Positions 9,916-20,874 of a stretch of 64,000 nt of DNA are shown here, piece after piece. The DNA is from Strigamia acuminata (taxonomy: Eukaryota; Arthropoda; Chilopoda; Geophilomorpha; Linotaeniidae). Made by a program: the position numbers and the translations under genes. The notes under the pieces were generated by a model that saw only the letters and a list, made by a program, of their open reading frames with translations, was not told the origin of the DNA and did not search any database. Position 1 is the first letter of the stretch; each line of letters starts with the position of its first letter. The stretch is taken from assembly GCA_949358305.1 (NCBI GenBank), contig OX442323.1, forward strand, positions 5,704,001 through 5,768,000. Reading direction: 5' to 3'.

Positions 9916-12900
9916 GATGCAAATATCATCAACAGATTAAATGGACCTTGAAATTCATCACACAAAAAAGTCTCCTTTTTTTCTCCTAATGTCTTTCCAA
10001 ACCAAAGCAATAATAAAACATCAGTGCCACCTAGTTTCTACTTTGATTTGTAACTTCCTTTGCGTTCTCCCTCATTGCATAAGCATCTGAGCTGTCATTT
10101 AAATAAAAAACAGCCCACCATATTTCTTCAATTAAGAGCCGCGGTTCTTATTCCAAATTGCCACAACAATAATCAAATGAGCAACAAATACATGTTGAAA
10201 TTAAAATAAAAATTATTAAATTTATCGAATAGCCACCTAGAATTGTAGTAATTGTAGTAGATAAAATTAAAACAGCTAAACTAAAAGAAAGTTTTTTTTT
10301 GTCCACGACTACCTATTAGTAGTTACTTGGTAACCAATCCTATCGTAACCTCAAAATGGGCCAACCGAATCGTAGAAAAAACTAATAACAGAGCCACCAT
10401 GAGAGAATTTTCCATAAGCAAAAGACCACTCTAGAAAAACATGATTTACAGTATCACATTATAAGCACATACACCATTTTGCGGCTTATTTTCAATAGGA
10501 AAGCTATTGTTTATAAATTCACGACGCTGCAAGCATTTAACAACGTTTTCTGATCTACAAAGATTTTGAAAAATGTGAGCTAACTTAATCCCATTCGTTC
10601 GTTACATTCCAGCCCCCAACCACCAAAAGAGAATTTAATAATGCATAGGTCCATTGACATAGAGCGCATTTTTGAGGCATCTGCACACAAATCAGAAGCG
10701 CCAATTGCCTCAACTTTGCTGACCGCAGTTTCTCGTGAAAAATCTCCAGGGTGAAAATCAAGCGGACCATGCAAAACTTCAGTCATCAGACCCCATTTCA
10801 GCGATGATGGACGGGAGTGGAAACCAGAGATTCTCGTGCCAAACCAAGCACTGTAAACTTGCAGCTGGGGACTTCCAACTGCTACTTTTTTCTCCCTTTT
10901 CCACTCGTGCATTTCATACCATTTGCCCTTCTTCAGCCCCTGCTTGGGGTCTGCTCTCATCCATTACTCGCAAGGTTTATTAATTAGGTCGTTCCAAGAA
11001 AAAAAACGAAGAAAAATGCAAAATTTTATTTTTAAAACAGCAATGCAGTAGTATTGAGCATAAATAACCTTGCAAAAATCTGCACATCACATCTGAGAGA
11101 TTTACTCGCGATGAGAAAGGCGGAAAAGCAATAACCTAATAGCATAAGTGAGTGTTTTATTGCAGTGATTGCCTCGGTTGAGTGGAAAGGATTACAAATG
11201 CAGGCCGACTTTTGGACATTCCTCGCATGCCTTAGCTATTAAATTCATGTCATTGCATATTAGGAGCGAAAACTTCATGTGTACACACTCTGATTAAATT
11301 TATATTGCAAACAACTTGCCCCAACTCCAACCGCCTCGAATAAGTAGATCCGCAATAAAAGCGCTTTGAATAAGCACTAACTACTCATTTCACTTATCGT
11401 CCATGCTCTCATTTAATCATTTAATCTTTTAATATTTAATATCTAAATAGGTCTAATATCAAAACGAGGGAAACCTAGATTCACGTATAAATATCAACAA
11501 ACCACGCCTACATTTATCTACTTCTACATCGCAATTAAATGCAACCTAAATGACTCAATACAATTCCCTCCCCCACCCCCGCCCGCCCCACCAAAGGGAG
11601 GGCGAAAAAATCAATTTTAAGCTCCACCCTGAAACACAAACAGCCTCGACGAGCAAAGAGTAATTTTTCCTATATCTTTTTTTTTTTCTCCCTCCAACTC
11701 GACTCGACTGTTCGGCTCGTGTCAAAATATATAATGACCCTTTTATACGTTCTCTTTCAGACTTACACCACACTATTTTTGAATACAAGTTCCCTCGCCC
11801 CCGCCCTTCCAATCTCGGCAGGGAAGCCAGCACTGACAAATTACTTCCTGAGTTTTGGAAAGCAATTCCAGGTACGGCTTTAATGAAAGAAATAGCCCAC
11901 CTAGTAAGCCATGTTTTTTTCCCTGCCACTCTCCAAAGTCAAAAGGGGAAAGTACACCATTATCAGCTTGCAACACATTATCATTACCCAGATCAATCTT
12001 GCTTTACCCCGCGCCTAATAAAGAAAAATTGGGCGAGTCTTCTCCCCTCGAACAAAAAAATGTACATCAGGTAATCCGCTCTGATTTTTTTTTTTTTTTT
12101 TTCCTTTCTGGAAGAAGGATTTGCATCTTTTCAGTGCGCAAACAATGAACTAATCAGTTGGTAGTGCAATTCCCCCGCTTTTCTTTTGTGCCGGCCGCAC
12201 TGCAGGCCTTTTGTCTCTTCTGTGGACACAATCAAAAGAAGTAATGTTCTTAAAGCAGGGGGAGGAAACTTGCGTGGAATGTGATAAGAGAATTTCCTTT
12301 CTCATCAACAGGTTCGCGGCGACAAGCACAGAGGCAAATATGTCGTCGTCGATGTGTGCCATCGACAAATCGCGAGCTGCCATCACATTGGCATAGCCAA
12401 CATTCCATTATCGTTTCCCTCGCTTTGACAGCGACTTGAGCAGCTTGACAAAACCATTATGCATGCTTAATATAAACGTTAAAAAAAATAATAAATAAAA
12501 AAAAATAATTTAAAAAAATAATAAAAAATAATAAAAAAAATTTAAATTTAAAAGATGAAACATAAAACGCCACTTTTTCTTCATTTTGACCACGTTGAAT
12601 GTAATAAAAAGAAAAGATTACGGTTGCCTTAAATAAAGCTCATTTATTTCTATTTTATGCACACAGGCAAGCAGCAGCAGCAGCAAAAACCAGTATCTTC
12701 CGGCTGACATAGCGTAATTATTTCCATACCACACACACAGAGAAAGACACAGAAGCGTTTCTTTTCTTTTTGCACTTAATGAAAACTGCTTTAGCAATTT
12801 CATTAAGATGACAGCTTTTATAAAAGTGAATTGCCTTCTGTCGTCCTTCATGCCTTTGCACAATGTTTGTTGCCAGACAATATAAATGCAACCCCAAAAC

Positions 12901-13219
12901 TCAATTAAACTGTAGCTGTTGGTTGACCTCACCACAACACCCCAACAACAACAAGAGGAGCCAGAGGGACATGTGGCCTGTGTCACCTTAAAGTCAAGAG
13001 AGTCGCATGTGGCAATGACAAACCGCAGGGAATTACCACGCCCTATTAATCTAGCGTTTTGCTCACAATTTTGCGATATCTGCTAGAAAATTTTTCAATA
13101 TTTCTGTCCTACCTTGGCTCGTGTTCAGTGCAGTAGTTCCAAACAATGATCAAATGATATTAAAGCTTCAATTCCACATCTAGAGAAAATAAAATAAAAT
13201 AAATAACAATTAATCACAC
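9916..13219. other. AT-rich DNA, no gene seen
   Basis: No exon was recognised. The stretch at 10105-10130 (CATATTTCTTCAATTAAGAG) resembles the end of the MITE family at 28.8, 32.6 and 37.0 kb, without a partner end. A minus-strand open frame of 126 codons at 10580-10960 has no family features and overlaps open frames on the other strand. C/T-rich low-complexity patches lie at 11570-11700 and 12085-12102. Confidence 0.4.
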
Positions 13220-13374
13220 ATTGTTGTATTTTTTAATCATTTTACAACAAATTGTTGTATTTTTCAATTGTTTTACAGCAAATTGTTGTAATTTTCAATT
13301 GTTTTACGCCAATTTGTTGTATTTTTCAACTATTTTACATCATAGAGTTGTTTTCGTCAATTGTTTTCCATCAC
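13220..13374. repeat. 31-bp tandem repeat, about 5 copies
   Basis: Five units of 31 bases start at 13220, 13251, 13282, 13313 and 13344. The core is ATTGTTGTATTTTTCAATTG followed by TTTTAC. The units diverge progressively, and the last is the most degraded. Confidence 0.85.
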
Positions 13375-16300
13375 TTTAACTTACTTTAACTATTGGAATT
13401 GCTCCAAACTCCTGCACAATTCTCATACATTGCCTTATACAAATAGCAATTTACATTGCACAAAAAACTGCTTCGCATATTCATCAATATTTACTACCAC
13501 TTGCATATTAATACAAAACTCCAACGTATTGAAGTTGATGTAAAGTTTGTCTGTTATTGTAGCATTGAAAAGTGACGGGATACATCTTTATTTGAAGTTT
13601 CGAGCATGATTCTTTTTTGTCAATTTTATGTTTTGCTTTGGGCTCAAAACGTAAAAACGCTTTTCCATTTCTCTTAGAAAGCAAACATGACATTTGTCGA
13701 AACATTTTCCTTCGTTTGCATAATTCTCACGAGAATTGCACTCCCCTACAGACTACAATCTGTTTGTCCACTATTCCTGACTACCAACAGCTTCAATCTT
13801 CCACCATCTTTCTCAACAATCCCCAATAAAACCCAAAAAAAATTCATTCCCGTTTTTCCAACAACGAACCAAATTTGAAAACCATCACACAGTTGATAAT
13901 AGCAGTGTGAGTGATATATAGGCAATTTCAGGTAAACACTAGTTTCCCATTCCACAGACTGATATTGCAGGGGGGCATCTGCATGGGAGCAGCTGCGTGT
14001 GATGTACGTGCTAATTTCATAATGCCGTCTAATTTTCCATCACCAATTACCATTACAGGCCTAATTGAGTTGCAGATAATATATCACATTTGAATGCATG
14101 CACTCCCATTATTTTACATTCAACTATCAACTGTATTGCTTCCCTATTACCCACCAACCAACCAATTCTCCCAAGAAAACAAACCCCCCCGAAAAAAAAT
14201 AAGAATTTTTTCTTTAAATCAATGATTTTGCTTCAGCCCAACAAGGCAGCAAGGCAGCAACACGTTAAGTCAACAAGTCATTTGCCGCCAAATTGTCGGA
14301 CTCGAGGCAATACGTGTCCTTGCTTTTCTTTCACTTTCGCCGTCATTGGGAATTGAGTTCCAACAAGAGAGCAGGTTCGTCTCAAAAGCCAATCAACCTC
14401 GGTTCAAACTTCACTCTCTCTCTCTCTCTCTCTCAACACCACCGCCCTACAAACACCCTGTGAACTGCACAAGAGGCAAAGGCGGTTCGGTCAAAGCTCC
14501 CTGCTCCTGTCCACTCGAGACAGCGTCCTTTTACCGTTCCTTCAGCTTTCTCCAAATTAAATTGCACACACAAGCGAGCCAATATCCCTTCAACTTTTAT
14601 CTTTTCCATAAAAACATTTTCGCACCTCCAACCCGAGATAAAACAAGCGTTTACTTACAAAACGCCGTATTCACTTATCAATTGATAAATATCTGCACCG
14701 AATCCTCGGAGAGAACTCAACCCCCATTTCAAATCTTTTCTTTTCATTGTACGGTTTTTTACCCACCAAACAAGCACGTCGTCACATTAGGTTCTTGTCT
14801 ATTGTAATATTACCGTAAAATTCCGATTCTAAGACGCGCATTAATTTCATCTACCGGTAAGAAATATTTGTAATATTTTTTTTTTACATTTCTATTACAA
14901 CAATGATGGGAGAACAGACTAAATGTAAACAATGAGCACAAATCAATACTTTTTGTTCAAAATTTCTCCACAGGTACGAGTATTTTATTCATCTTGTTCT
15001 TCAGAATCAATAACAGAGTCCGATTCTTGGAAAAGAAGCGATTCTAAGATTCTAAGATTCACATCCGATTTTTAAAGATGCTGATTTGGGAAAACAAAGT
15101 GAGTCTTAAAGAATTAGCCTTTAAAATCGGAATTTTAGTGTGTTATGTCATTCAAGTTACAATATATGAATATTTACATAAACTCAGCACATTCACACAG
15201 GTAGAACTTAATTTCTCCAGCAACACGAGCGAAATAAAAGACTCCGCTTGGCCCCTCTGTGGACAAATTACTCAAATCCACACAGATTAATAATTCCACG
15301 AGCCAATGGAAAGAAGAAATTGCACTGAATAATACATTTATAAGATTGGAAAGCGAGGGGAGGGCGGGGAGTTGAAATTGGGAGCCGAGAAATGAAACTG
15401 ATAAAAACTTTTCTTTCTTCCACTCCTCCAAGATCCATTTTCATATAATCATATGCAACTGACTCCGTCGCAAAATTGCTTTTGAAATTTGACTCAAGTG
15501 CAAACATTGTAGCAATGAATGAGCCATTCAATTCGCCCACCTTTAGATACATAATAAAAACCCCATTTCATCAGTACATTTCCTCTTTGTATCTTCACCC
15601 GAAGTGTACCCTTAGCTCTGCAAACTGACACTCACAAACATCAACCGGTCAAAGTGGACTGAAACGCAAACTTTATGTCCGCCATAGAGGGACTATTTCT
15701 CTCTCTTTCTCTTACGTCCCAGATCAATCTCGTAATGGAAGAGAAAATGCAACTCTACAGTGTAATGGTGGTCATCTTTTGGGGGAAGACGAAGGGCCGA
15801 GTCACAACCTCCGCAACCATCCAAACACATGGGAAACTTTACTCTAAAGACGCACGCTGCAAGCAAATTCAATTCCTCGATCGCCAATTGCCATTTTATT
15901 TAGATTTTATATTTTATTTTATTTTAAAAATGAAAAAAAATAAAAATGGAAATATATCTCAATTTTTCCACAACTAAAACATCTATTGATTTGCCGAAAT
16001 CGTTTCAATTATGCATTCACAATCCATTTTTTCTGCTGCTGGGCACTACAATGTTTTCCTTTTTTCTTTTATCGTTCTCTTTCTCCCCTCAAGTCAAACT
16101 CGGGCATTGTAGTAAAAGTTAGAAAAAACATGACTGAAACCATGCAACTGCATACAAATTGTGTGTTTTTTCCCCGTCATAATTTTACAATAAAGCAGGA
16201 GTAGCTGTTGGTAAGAACGTGGTCATAAGTTTAAATTGATCATTTCACGTCAGAGAAGAAAATGCTTGATTTAGGACGCACTCAACGATAAACTCAAATG

Positions 16301-18272
16301 TAGTCAGAAAGTTAGAGAGATGAAGAAGGCAGATAGAATGAAGAAAAAAAGAAAAAAAAAAAAAAAAAAAAGAAGAAAAAAAGGAAAAAAAAATCCCTCG
16401 GCTAACATAAGAATTCTTTGCTTTTGGTCAAACGTGAAAGCTAAATGTTTACAGATGGCTACACTTTTGCCTTTTCAGTTTATCCTCGTATTCTCACTGC
16501 GCAAATTTTATTGCGCTTACATATCGGCACGGAAAAGTTGAAACCAACATTTTTACCATAAAAAGTTCACCTGGTGCAATTGCAGCCCGAAAACCATTCC
16601 ATTTTAATTTTACCATTTTTAAACTTTTCACAGAAAAAAATAAAAAATAAAAATAAAAAATACGACTTAAATAGGTTAGTAACCTTTTATTTTTAAACTT
16701 GGGTTGCCATGTTAAACCGAGTGCAAATCGTATTACTTCATCAAGAAATTCAATCAACATATCTTTCACTTGCAAATAAAATTTAACGGTTTGCAATACA
16801 TTAACATAAAACTTCTTTTCCGGCTTTTATTACCGACCTATAAATTCCCATTCCTATCTATCAACATGATTCATAAACCGAGTTTTAACCAAATTAAAAC
16901 CATCGTTTGTAATTATTAACTCAATTAGAGCTTAAATACTTAAATTACTATTATAATTGCAAGTCACTAAACACCGTGATAAAATACATAATTTTCAAAA
17001 ATATATTTTAAAATATATATATATTACTTTTCTCTTAATGCATTTCAAAATGTATATCATTTCGCAAAATTTTAGCTACCCCAACCACCACGTACAATAG
17101 TTGAGATATTAAAGCTAATCTCAAAGCTCAATAATAAAATATTCAATATTTCTGCTAAAAATAAGAAGAAAAGAAAAAAAAACAAGGGAAAAAAATTATT
17201 TTCCTATTCCACCGCACCAAACAAATCAAAAACACCATTTCTGATTCACATCTACCAAAACTCAAACTCGTCCACTTATTGCGCCAAAACTTCTTTTCCC
17301 CCATACACTAAGGCTTGTGGGATTTCCAATTTACGACTCAGATTCTTCTCTGATGTAGCAATGAAGGCAATAATAAAATAAATTCTAGATTACGAATACA
17401 GGAGAGAAAAAGAAAAGAGAGGGCAAAAGTTAGGCATTTTAGAAAATCTCCTCTCTTATGGAACTTGAACCTAGAAGAGAAATGTCATATCGGGCCGAAC
17501 TAATGTCCCATATAAAGACAGGCACGAGGGTTCTGTGGGGTTCAGTCCAAATGTGTGCCTAACATTTCAGTTCTGGGCAAGGGCGAAAGGAAAAAGAAAA
17601 AAAGAAAAAAGAAAAAATATATAATAATAATAAAAGAGGAATTATTCGGTCGTTAAGTCGTTTCTCTATTTTTTCCAGACAGATCCATCTTCATTGGACA
17701 GAACACATTGCAATAACGAAACAAATCTTGAGGGATCATCCAGTTTTCGAGAGCGCATCATTTGCAGAAACGTATTGAACGCCGAGAAAAAGCATTTCGA
17801 CCAATTGAAAATAAAATATAATCCCGAAACATTTTTTTTTCTCTCTTTAGTTCTTTACAATTAACATGGAATAAATCTTTCGCGCTGTTAAATCTTAACT
17901 CGATTTGCACATTAAAATGGAATAGAAAGTTTCTGCTCAATAAATCTCAATTTGTGCACTTTGGACAACAAATAAAATAAAAATCCAAAAAAAAAAGCCC
18001 AAAAAAAGAGCTTTTTAACTAAATTAAAATGATTCTGCAACTTTAATCACTTACGAGATCAAATTTATAGGTGCGCTCAATTTACGACTTTAATGTAATT
18101 TATTCATTAATCATCGGCTGTTGTAAAAAAAAAAATTCTAGGATATAACAATGAAATGCGTTCAATAAATATTGATCCATTAAAAGTTTATCTTGGCTTT
18201 TATCTGCTGTGTCAACATCAACTTTATTTAGACCCATCATTAAATTAAATTAAGCAACATTATCCCAACTTT
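13375..18272. other. AT-rich DNA, no gene seen
   Basis: No exon was recognised. The stretch includes a (TC)n microsatellite at 14413-14434, an A-rich tract at 16340-16395, and a possible end of an inverted-repeat element near 14812 (CCGTAAAATTCCGATTCTAA) without a clear partner. The open frame of 153 codons at 14346-14807 spans the TC repeat and low-complexity sequence and shows no domain. Confidence 0.4.
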
Positions 18273-18277
18273 GAAAC

Positions 18278-18483
18278 TGTTGGTTTTGAGTGCCCAGTCT
18301 TCACGCCAGGTGAACGTTTCACCTGCGCACCCACGACGTCCAGATGACGTACTTGGCGTAAACCAATCAGGGTTGAGCGCACCTGTATATAATGTGTTAG
18401 CAATTAGAATAAAGTTAGTCATTTGCTGTTAAACCTAACCACGCGTCTTATCATTGTCCCAACCTTCGACACTAAAAACTACA
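18278..18483 (+). repeat. 5' LTR of the copia element
   Basis: The LTR is 206 bases, starting TGTTGG and ending CTACA, and is identical by eye to 20664-20869. A CCAAT box lies at 18363-18367, a TATATAA box at 18386-18392 and an AATAAA signal at 18408-18413. The close spacing of TATA box and polyadenylation signal fits a very compact U3-R organisation. Confidence 0.95.
18386..18392 (+). promoter_or_regulatory. TATA box of the 5' LTR promoter
   Basis: TATATAA lies 19 bases downstream of a CCAAT box and about 90 bases before the LTR end. Transcription would be expected to begin some 25-30 bases downstream, just after the AATAAA motif. The start site is inferred, not seen. Confidence 0.6.
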
Positions 18484-18512
18484 GGTTATGGGCCCAGCAC
18501 GCTTCCACTGCG
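18484..18512 (+). other. Primer-binding site, initiator tRNA-Met (internal, copia type)
   Basis: GGTTATGGGCCCAGC begins immediately after the 5' LTR. This is the classic copia-type site, complementary to the anticodon arm of initiator tRNA-Met and primed by a tRNA half rather than by the tRNA 3' end. Here complementarity continues through ACGCTTCCACTGCG, about 29 bases in total, reaching back into the tRNA D arm. The tRNA sequence is taken from memory of the conserved metazoan initiator. The CAGTGG portion matches the insect form rather than the human form. Confidence 0.85.
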
Positions 18513-18597
18513 GATAATATCGAGATTTGGGACGAAACGATCGAAGAAGTCAAAACGTTTTTGATACGAACCGTTTCGAGAAACAAAATCAGAAACG

Positions 18598-20526
18598 ATG
18601 GCGAATGCAGGCGGAATTTCGGCTAGAATCGAACCACTGGGGAAAGAAAACTACGATGCCTGGAAAGTCCAAATGGAAGCAATTTTGGGGAAGAACGATC
18701 TCTTAAAGTACGCGGACGGAACATTGAAGCGACCAGAAGTTGATCCAAGCAACAATAACACCAAGAAAGCCGCCGAAAATTGGGACGTGAGAGACAGAAA
18801 CACGAGATACGATATTTTGCTACACGTAAAACAGTCGGAGATTCGATTGTTGAAAAACTGTAAAACCTCAAACGAATTATGGAGAAAATTGGACGAAATT
18901 TACGAAGCGAAAGGACCGGCAAATATGGGCATGTTGCTGAAACAAATTTGCGGAAACAAAATGGCTGAGAACGAAAACGTGCGTGACTATCTGAAGGGAT
19001 TTTTTGAAGCGGTTGATAAGCTACTCGACATGGATATGGAAATCCATCCGACACTTACTGGGACGCTGCTGTTGCAAAGTTTGCCGAAATCATTCGATAC
19101 GTTCAAGATCACGATGGAATCGCGAGACACATTGCCGACGCTGGAAGCGCTAAAAGCTAAAATTATAGCCGCAGCAATTTCTCAAGAAAAAGATAAAGAA
19201 GAAGTATCCGACGCAATGTTGGCCAAGAAATCGTTCCAAAAACGGAGGCAGCCGAAGAACGGCGACGATGAATCGGATTCTGATGAAAAGCCGACTTTCA
19301 AGTTCAAGTGCCACGGTTGCGGAAAAATCGGCCACAAAATCGCCGATTGCCGAAGTAAAAGCAAGAAGGAAAGCGCATCGAGAGCCGAGAAGTCCAAGTA
19401 CGAATTATTTTTCTGCGAACAAAACGAGACAGCATTGAAATGCGAGAAGTCACGGCCGAGAAATTGGTGTTTGGACAGCGGCGCAAGTTCCCACATGTGC
19501 TCGAGCAATTCAACATTTTCAACGATCGAATTCCTGAAGAACCAGAAATTGAATTTGGCCAGTAAAGCGAGTACGAACATCGACGGAAAAGGAACCGCGA
19601 AAATCGTCGTCAAAACTGGAGACGGAAATATGAAGTTGGATTTGACGGAGACTCTCTTGGTACGGGATTTGCGAACGAATTTGATGTCAGTCGGAAAGAT
19701 CACAGAGCGGGGACACAAGGTGATTTTTGACAATAAATCAGCAGAAATAATAAGCCCGAAGGGAGAAATCGTATTCACCGCCGAAAAAAGAAACGGATTA
19801 TATTACATCGTCGACAAGACCGAGGATGCTGCGACCGCAATGGAAATCGAAGTCAGAACCGGGAACATGAAGACCGAAAAAGCAAGTACGGAAGTCAAGA
19901 AGACAAGAACCGAGAACAAGAAAACAGCTGCGGAAGTCAAGAAGACGAGAACCGAGAACAAGAAAACAGCTGCGGAAGTCAAGAAGACGAGAGCCGAAAA
20001 CAAGAAAACAGCTGCGGAAGTCAAGAAGACTAGAACCGAGAACGTAAAAATTCGCGAATGGCACGAGAAGCTCGAATACGAATCAATTTTGAAGAAACTG
20101 AAAAACGACTTTGCAGAACAGATAAGTCAAACATTAATGGAAATGGCGCAATATATGATTTTGCAGCCGAGTGAGGAATCAAGTGTGGAACTAGACAAGA
20201 ACGAGAACGAAGTCAAAATTTCCGAGAACGAGAGCGAAGCCGAAATTTCCGAGAACGAGAGCGAAGCCGAAATTTCCGAGAACGAGAACGAAGTTGAAAT
20301 TTCCGAGAACGAGAACGAAGTAGAAATTTTCGAGAACGAGACGGAACAAGGGGAAGTCGAAATCAAGATCAATGATGAAGTCGAGAACGAGACTGAACAA
20401 GGGGAAGTCGAAACTCTCCAGATCAAAAACGTACGAGCGCCTCCGCGACAATCTTCGAGAACTCGGAGGCTGTATTCAAATCGAAATGGAAAACCACCAG
20501 GAAGAATTCGATATGAAGAGTATTAA
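18598..20526 (+). CDS. Gag-protease polyprotein of Ty1/copia element (642 aa)
   Basis: The start is the first ATG in frame after the LTR and primer site, with a 114-base leader. Residues 1 to about 200 match the copia Gag family (Retrotran_gag_2/UBN2 type), with the N-terminal YDAWKVQMEAIL motif. A CCHC zinc knuckle occupies Cys238, Cys241, His246 and Cys251 (CHGCGKIGHKIADC) and would bind RNA. The aspartic protease has its catalytic Asp293 in LDSGASSHMC. A pre-integrase-like stretch ends near WHEKL (His489), but no integrase DDE core follows. Residues about 426-480 hold four copies of a basic repeat around EVKKTRTENKKTAA. Residues about 535-610 hold acidic repeats of the SENESEAEI type. The C-terminus (APPRQSSRTRRL...) resembles the linker that normally precedes reverse transcriptase, and the frame then stops. 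No frameshift or nonsense change is seen, so the protein is probably functional in particle assembly. Confidence 0.9.
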   Translation: MANAGGISARIEPLGKENYDAWKVQMEAILGKNDLLKYADGTLKRPEVDPSNNNTKKAAENWDVRDRNTRYDILLHVKQSEIRLLKNCKTSNELWRKLDEIYEAKGPANMGMLLKQICGNKMAENENVRDYLKGFFEAVDKLLDMDMEIHPTLTGTLLLQSLPKSFDTFKITMESRDTLPTLEALKAKIIAAAISQEKDKEEVSDAMLAKKSFQKRRQPKNGDDESDSDEKPTFKFKCHGCGKIGHKIADCRSKSKKESASRAEKSKYELFFCEQNETALKCEKSRPRNWCLDSGASSHMCSSNSTFSTIEFLKNQKLNLASKASTNIDGKGTAKIVVKTGDGNMKLDLTETLLVRDLRTNLMSVGKITERGHKVIFDNKSAEIISPKGEIVFTAEKRNGLYYIVDKTEDAATAMEIEVRTGNMKTEKASTEVKKTRTENKKTAAEVKKTRTENKKTAAEVKKTRAENKKTAAEVKKTRTENVKIREWHEKLEYESILKKLKNDFAEQISQTLMEMAQYMILQPSEESSVELDKNENEVKISENESEAEISENESEAEISENENEVEISENENEVEIFENETEQGEVEIKINDEVENETEQGEVETLQIKNVRAPPRQSSRTRRLYSNRNGKPPGRIRYEEY

Positions 20527-20655
20527 TTAGTAAAACAAAATATTTGAATTGTTTGAGAAAAATATGTTTAATATTTGAATTGTTTAAGAAAAGTGTTTTT
20601 AATTATTTTAACTTTTGAGATGTAAAAATGTTGGAATATGTGGTGACTGGCACTC

Positions 20656-20663
20656 AGGGGAAG
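20656..20663 (+). other. Polypurine tract of the copia element
   Basis: AGGGGAAG lies directly against the 3' LTR and would prime plus-strand synthesis. It is short, but it occupies the expected position. Confidence 0.7.
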
Positions 20664-20869
20664 TGTTGGTTTTGAGTGCCCAGTCTTCACGCCAGGTGAA
20701 CGTTTCACCTGCGCACCCACGACGTCCAGATGACGTACTTGGCGTAAACCAATCAGGGTTGAGCGCACCTGTATATAATGTGTTAGCAATTAGAATAAAG
20801 TTAGTCATTTGCTGTTAAACCTAACCACGCGTCTTATCATTGTCCCAACCTTCGACACTAAAAACTACA
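20664..20869 (+). repeat. 3' LTR of the copia element
   Basis: The LTR is 206 bases and identical by eye to the 5' LTR. TATATAA is at 20772-20778 and AATAAA at 20794-20799. It ends CTACA and is followed by the GAAAC target duplication. Confidence 0.95.
20794..20799 (+). terminator. Polyadenylation signal of the copia element
   Basis: AATAAA in the 3' LTR is the expected signal for ending the element's transcript. Its counterpart in the 5' LTR lies at 18408-18413. Confidence 0.55.
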
Positions 20870-20874
20870 GAAAC

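Larger units (their letters stand above)
18278..20869 (+). mobile_element. Young non-autonomous Ty1/copia LTR retrotransposon (Gag-protease only)
   Basis: The element is 2592 bases long. It is bounded by two 206-base LTRs that I found identical by eye, and flanked by a perfect 5-bp duplication GAAAC at 18273-18277 and 20870-20874. A primer site for initiator tRNA-Met directly follows the 5' LTR, and a purine tract precedes the 3' LTR. The single ORF encodes Gag, a CCHC knuckle, an aspartic protease and part of the pre-integrase region. The integrase core, reverse transcriptase and RNase H of an autonomous copia element (normally about 4.5-6 kb in all) are absent. The intact LTRs and duplication show that it transposed in this short form, so polymerase and integrase must have come from another element. 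It resembles the terminal-repeat-with-Gag (TR-GAG) type described in plants. Confidence 0.92.

Noticed and set aside
10580-10960. Minus-strand open frame of 126 codons
   Set aside because: Composition and pattern match no family. The opposite strand is also open over part of it, and it has no supporting splice or promoter context.
14346-14807. Plus-strand open frame of 153 codons
   Set aside because: It runs through a TC microsatellite and low-complexity sequence, and no domain is visible.
18423-18626. Open frame across the copia LTR end and primer site
   Set aside because: It covers non-coding LTR and leader in a different frame from Gag.
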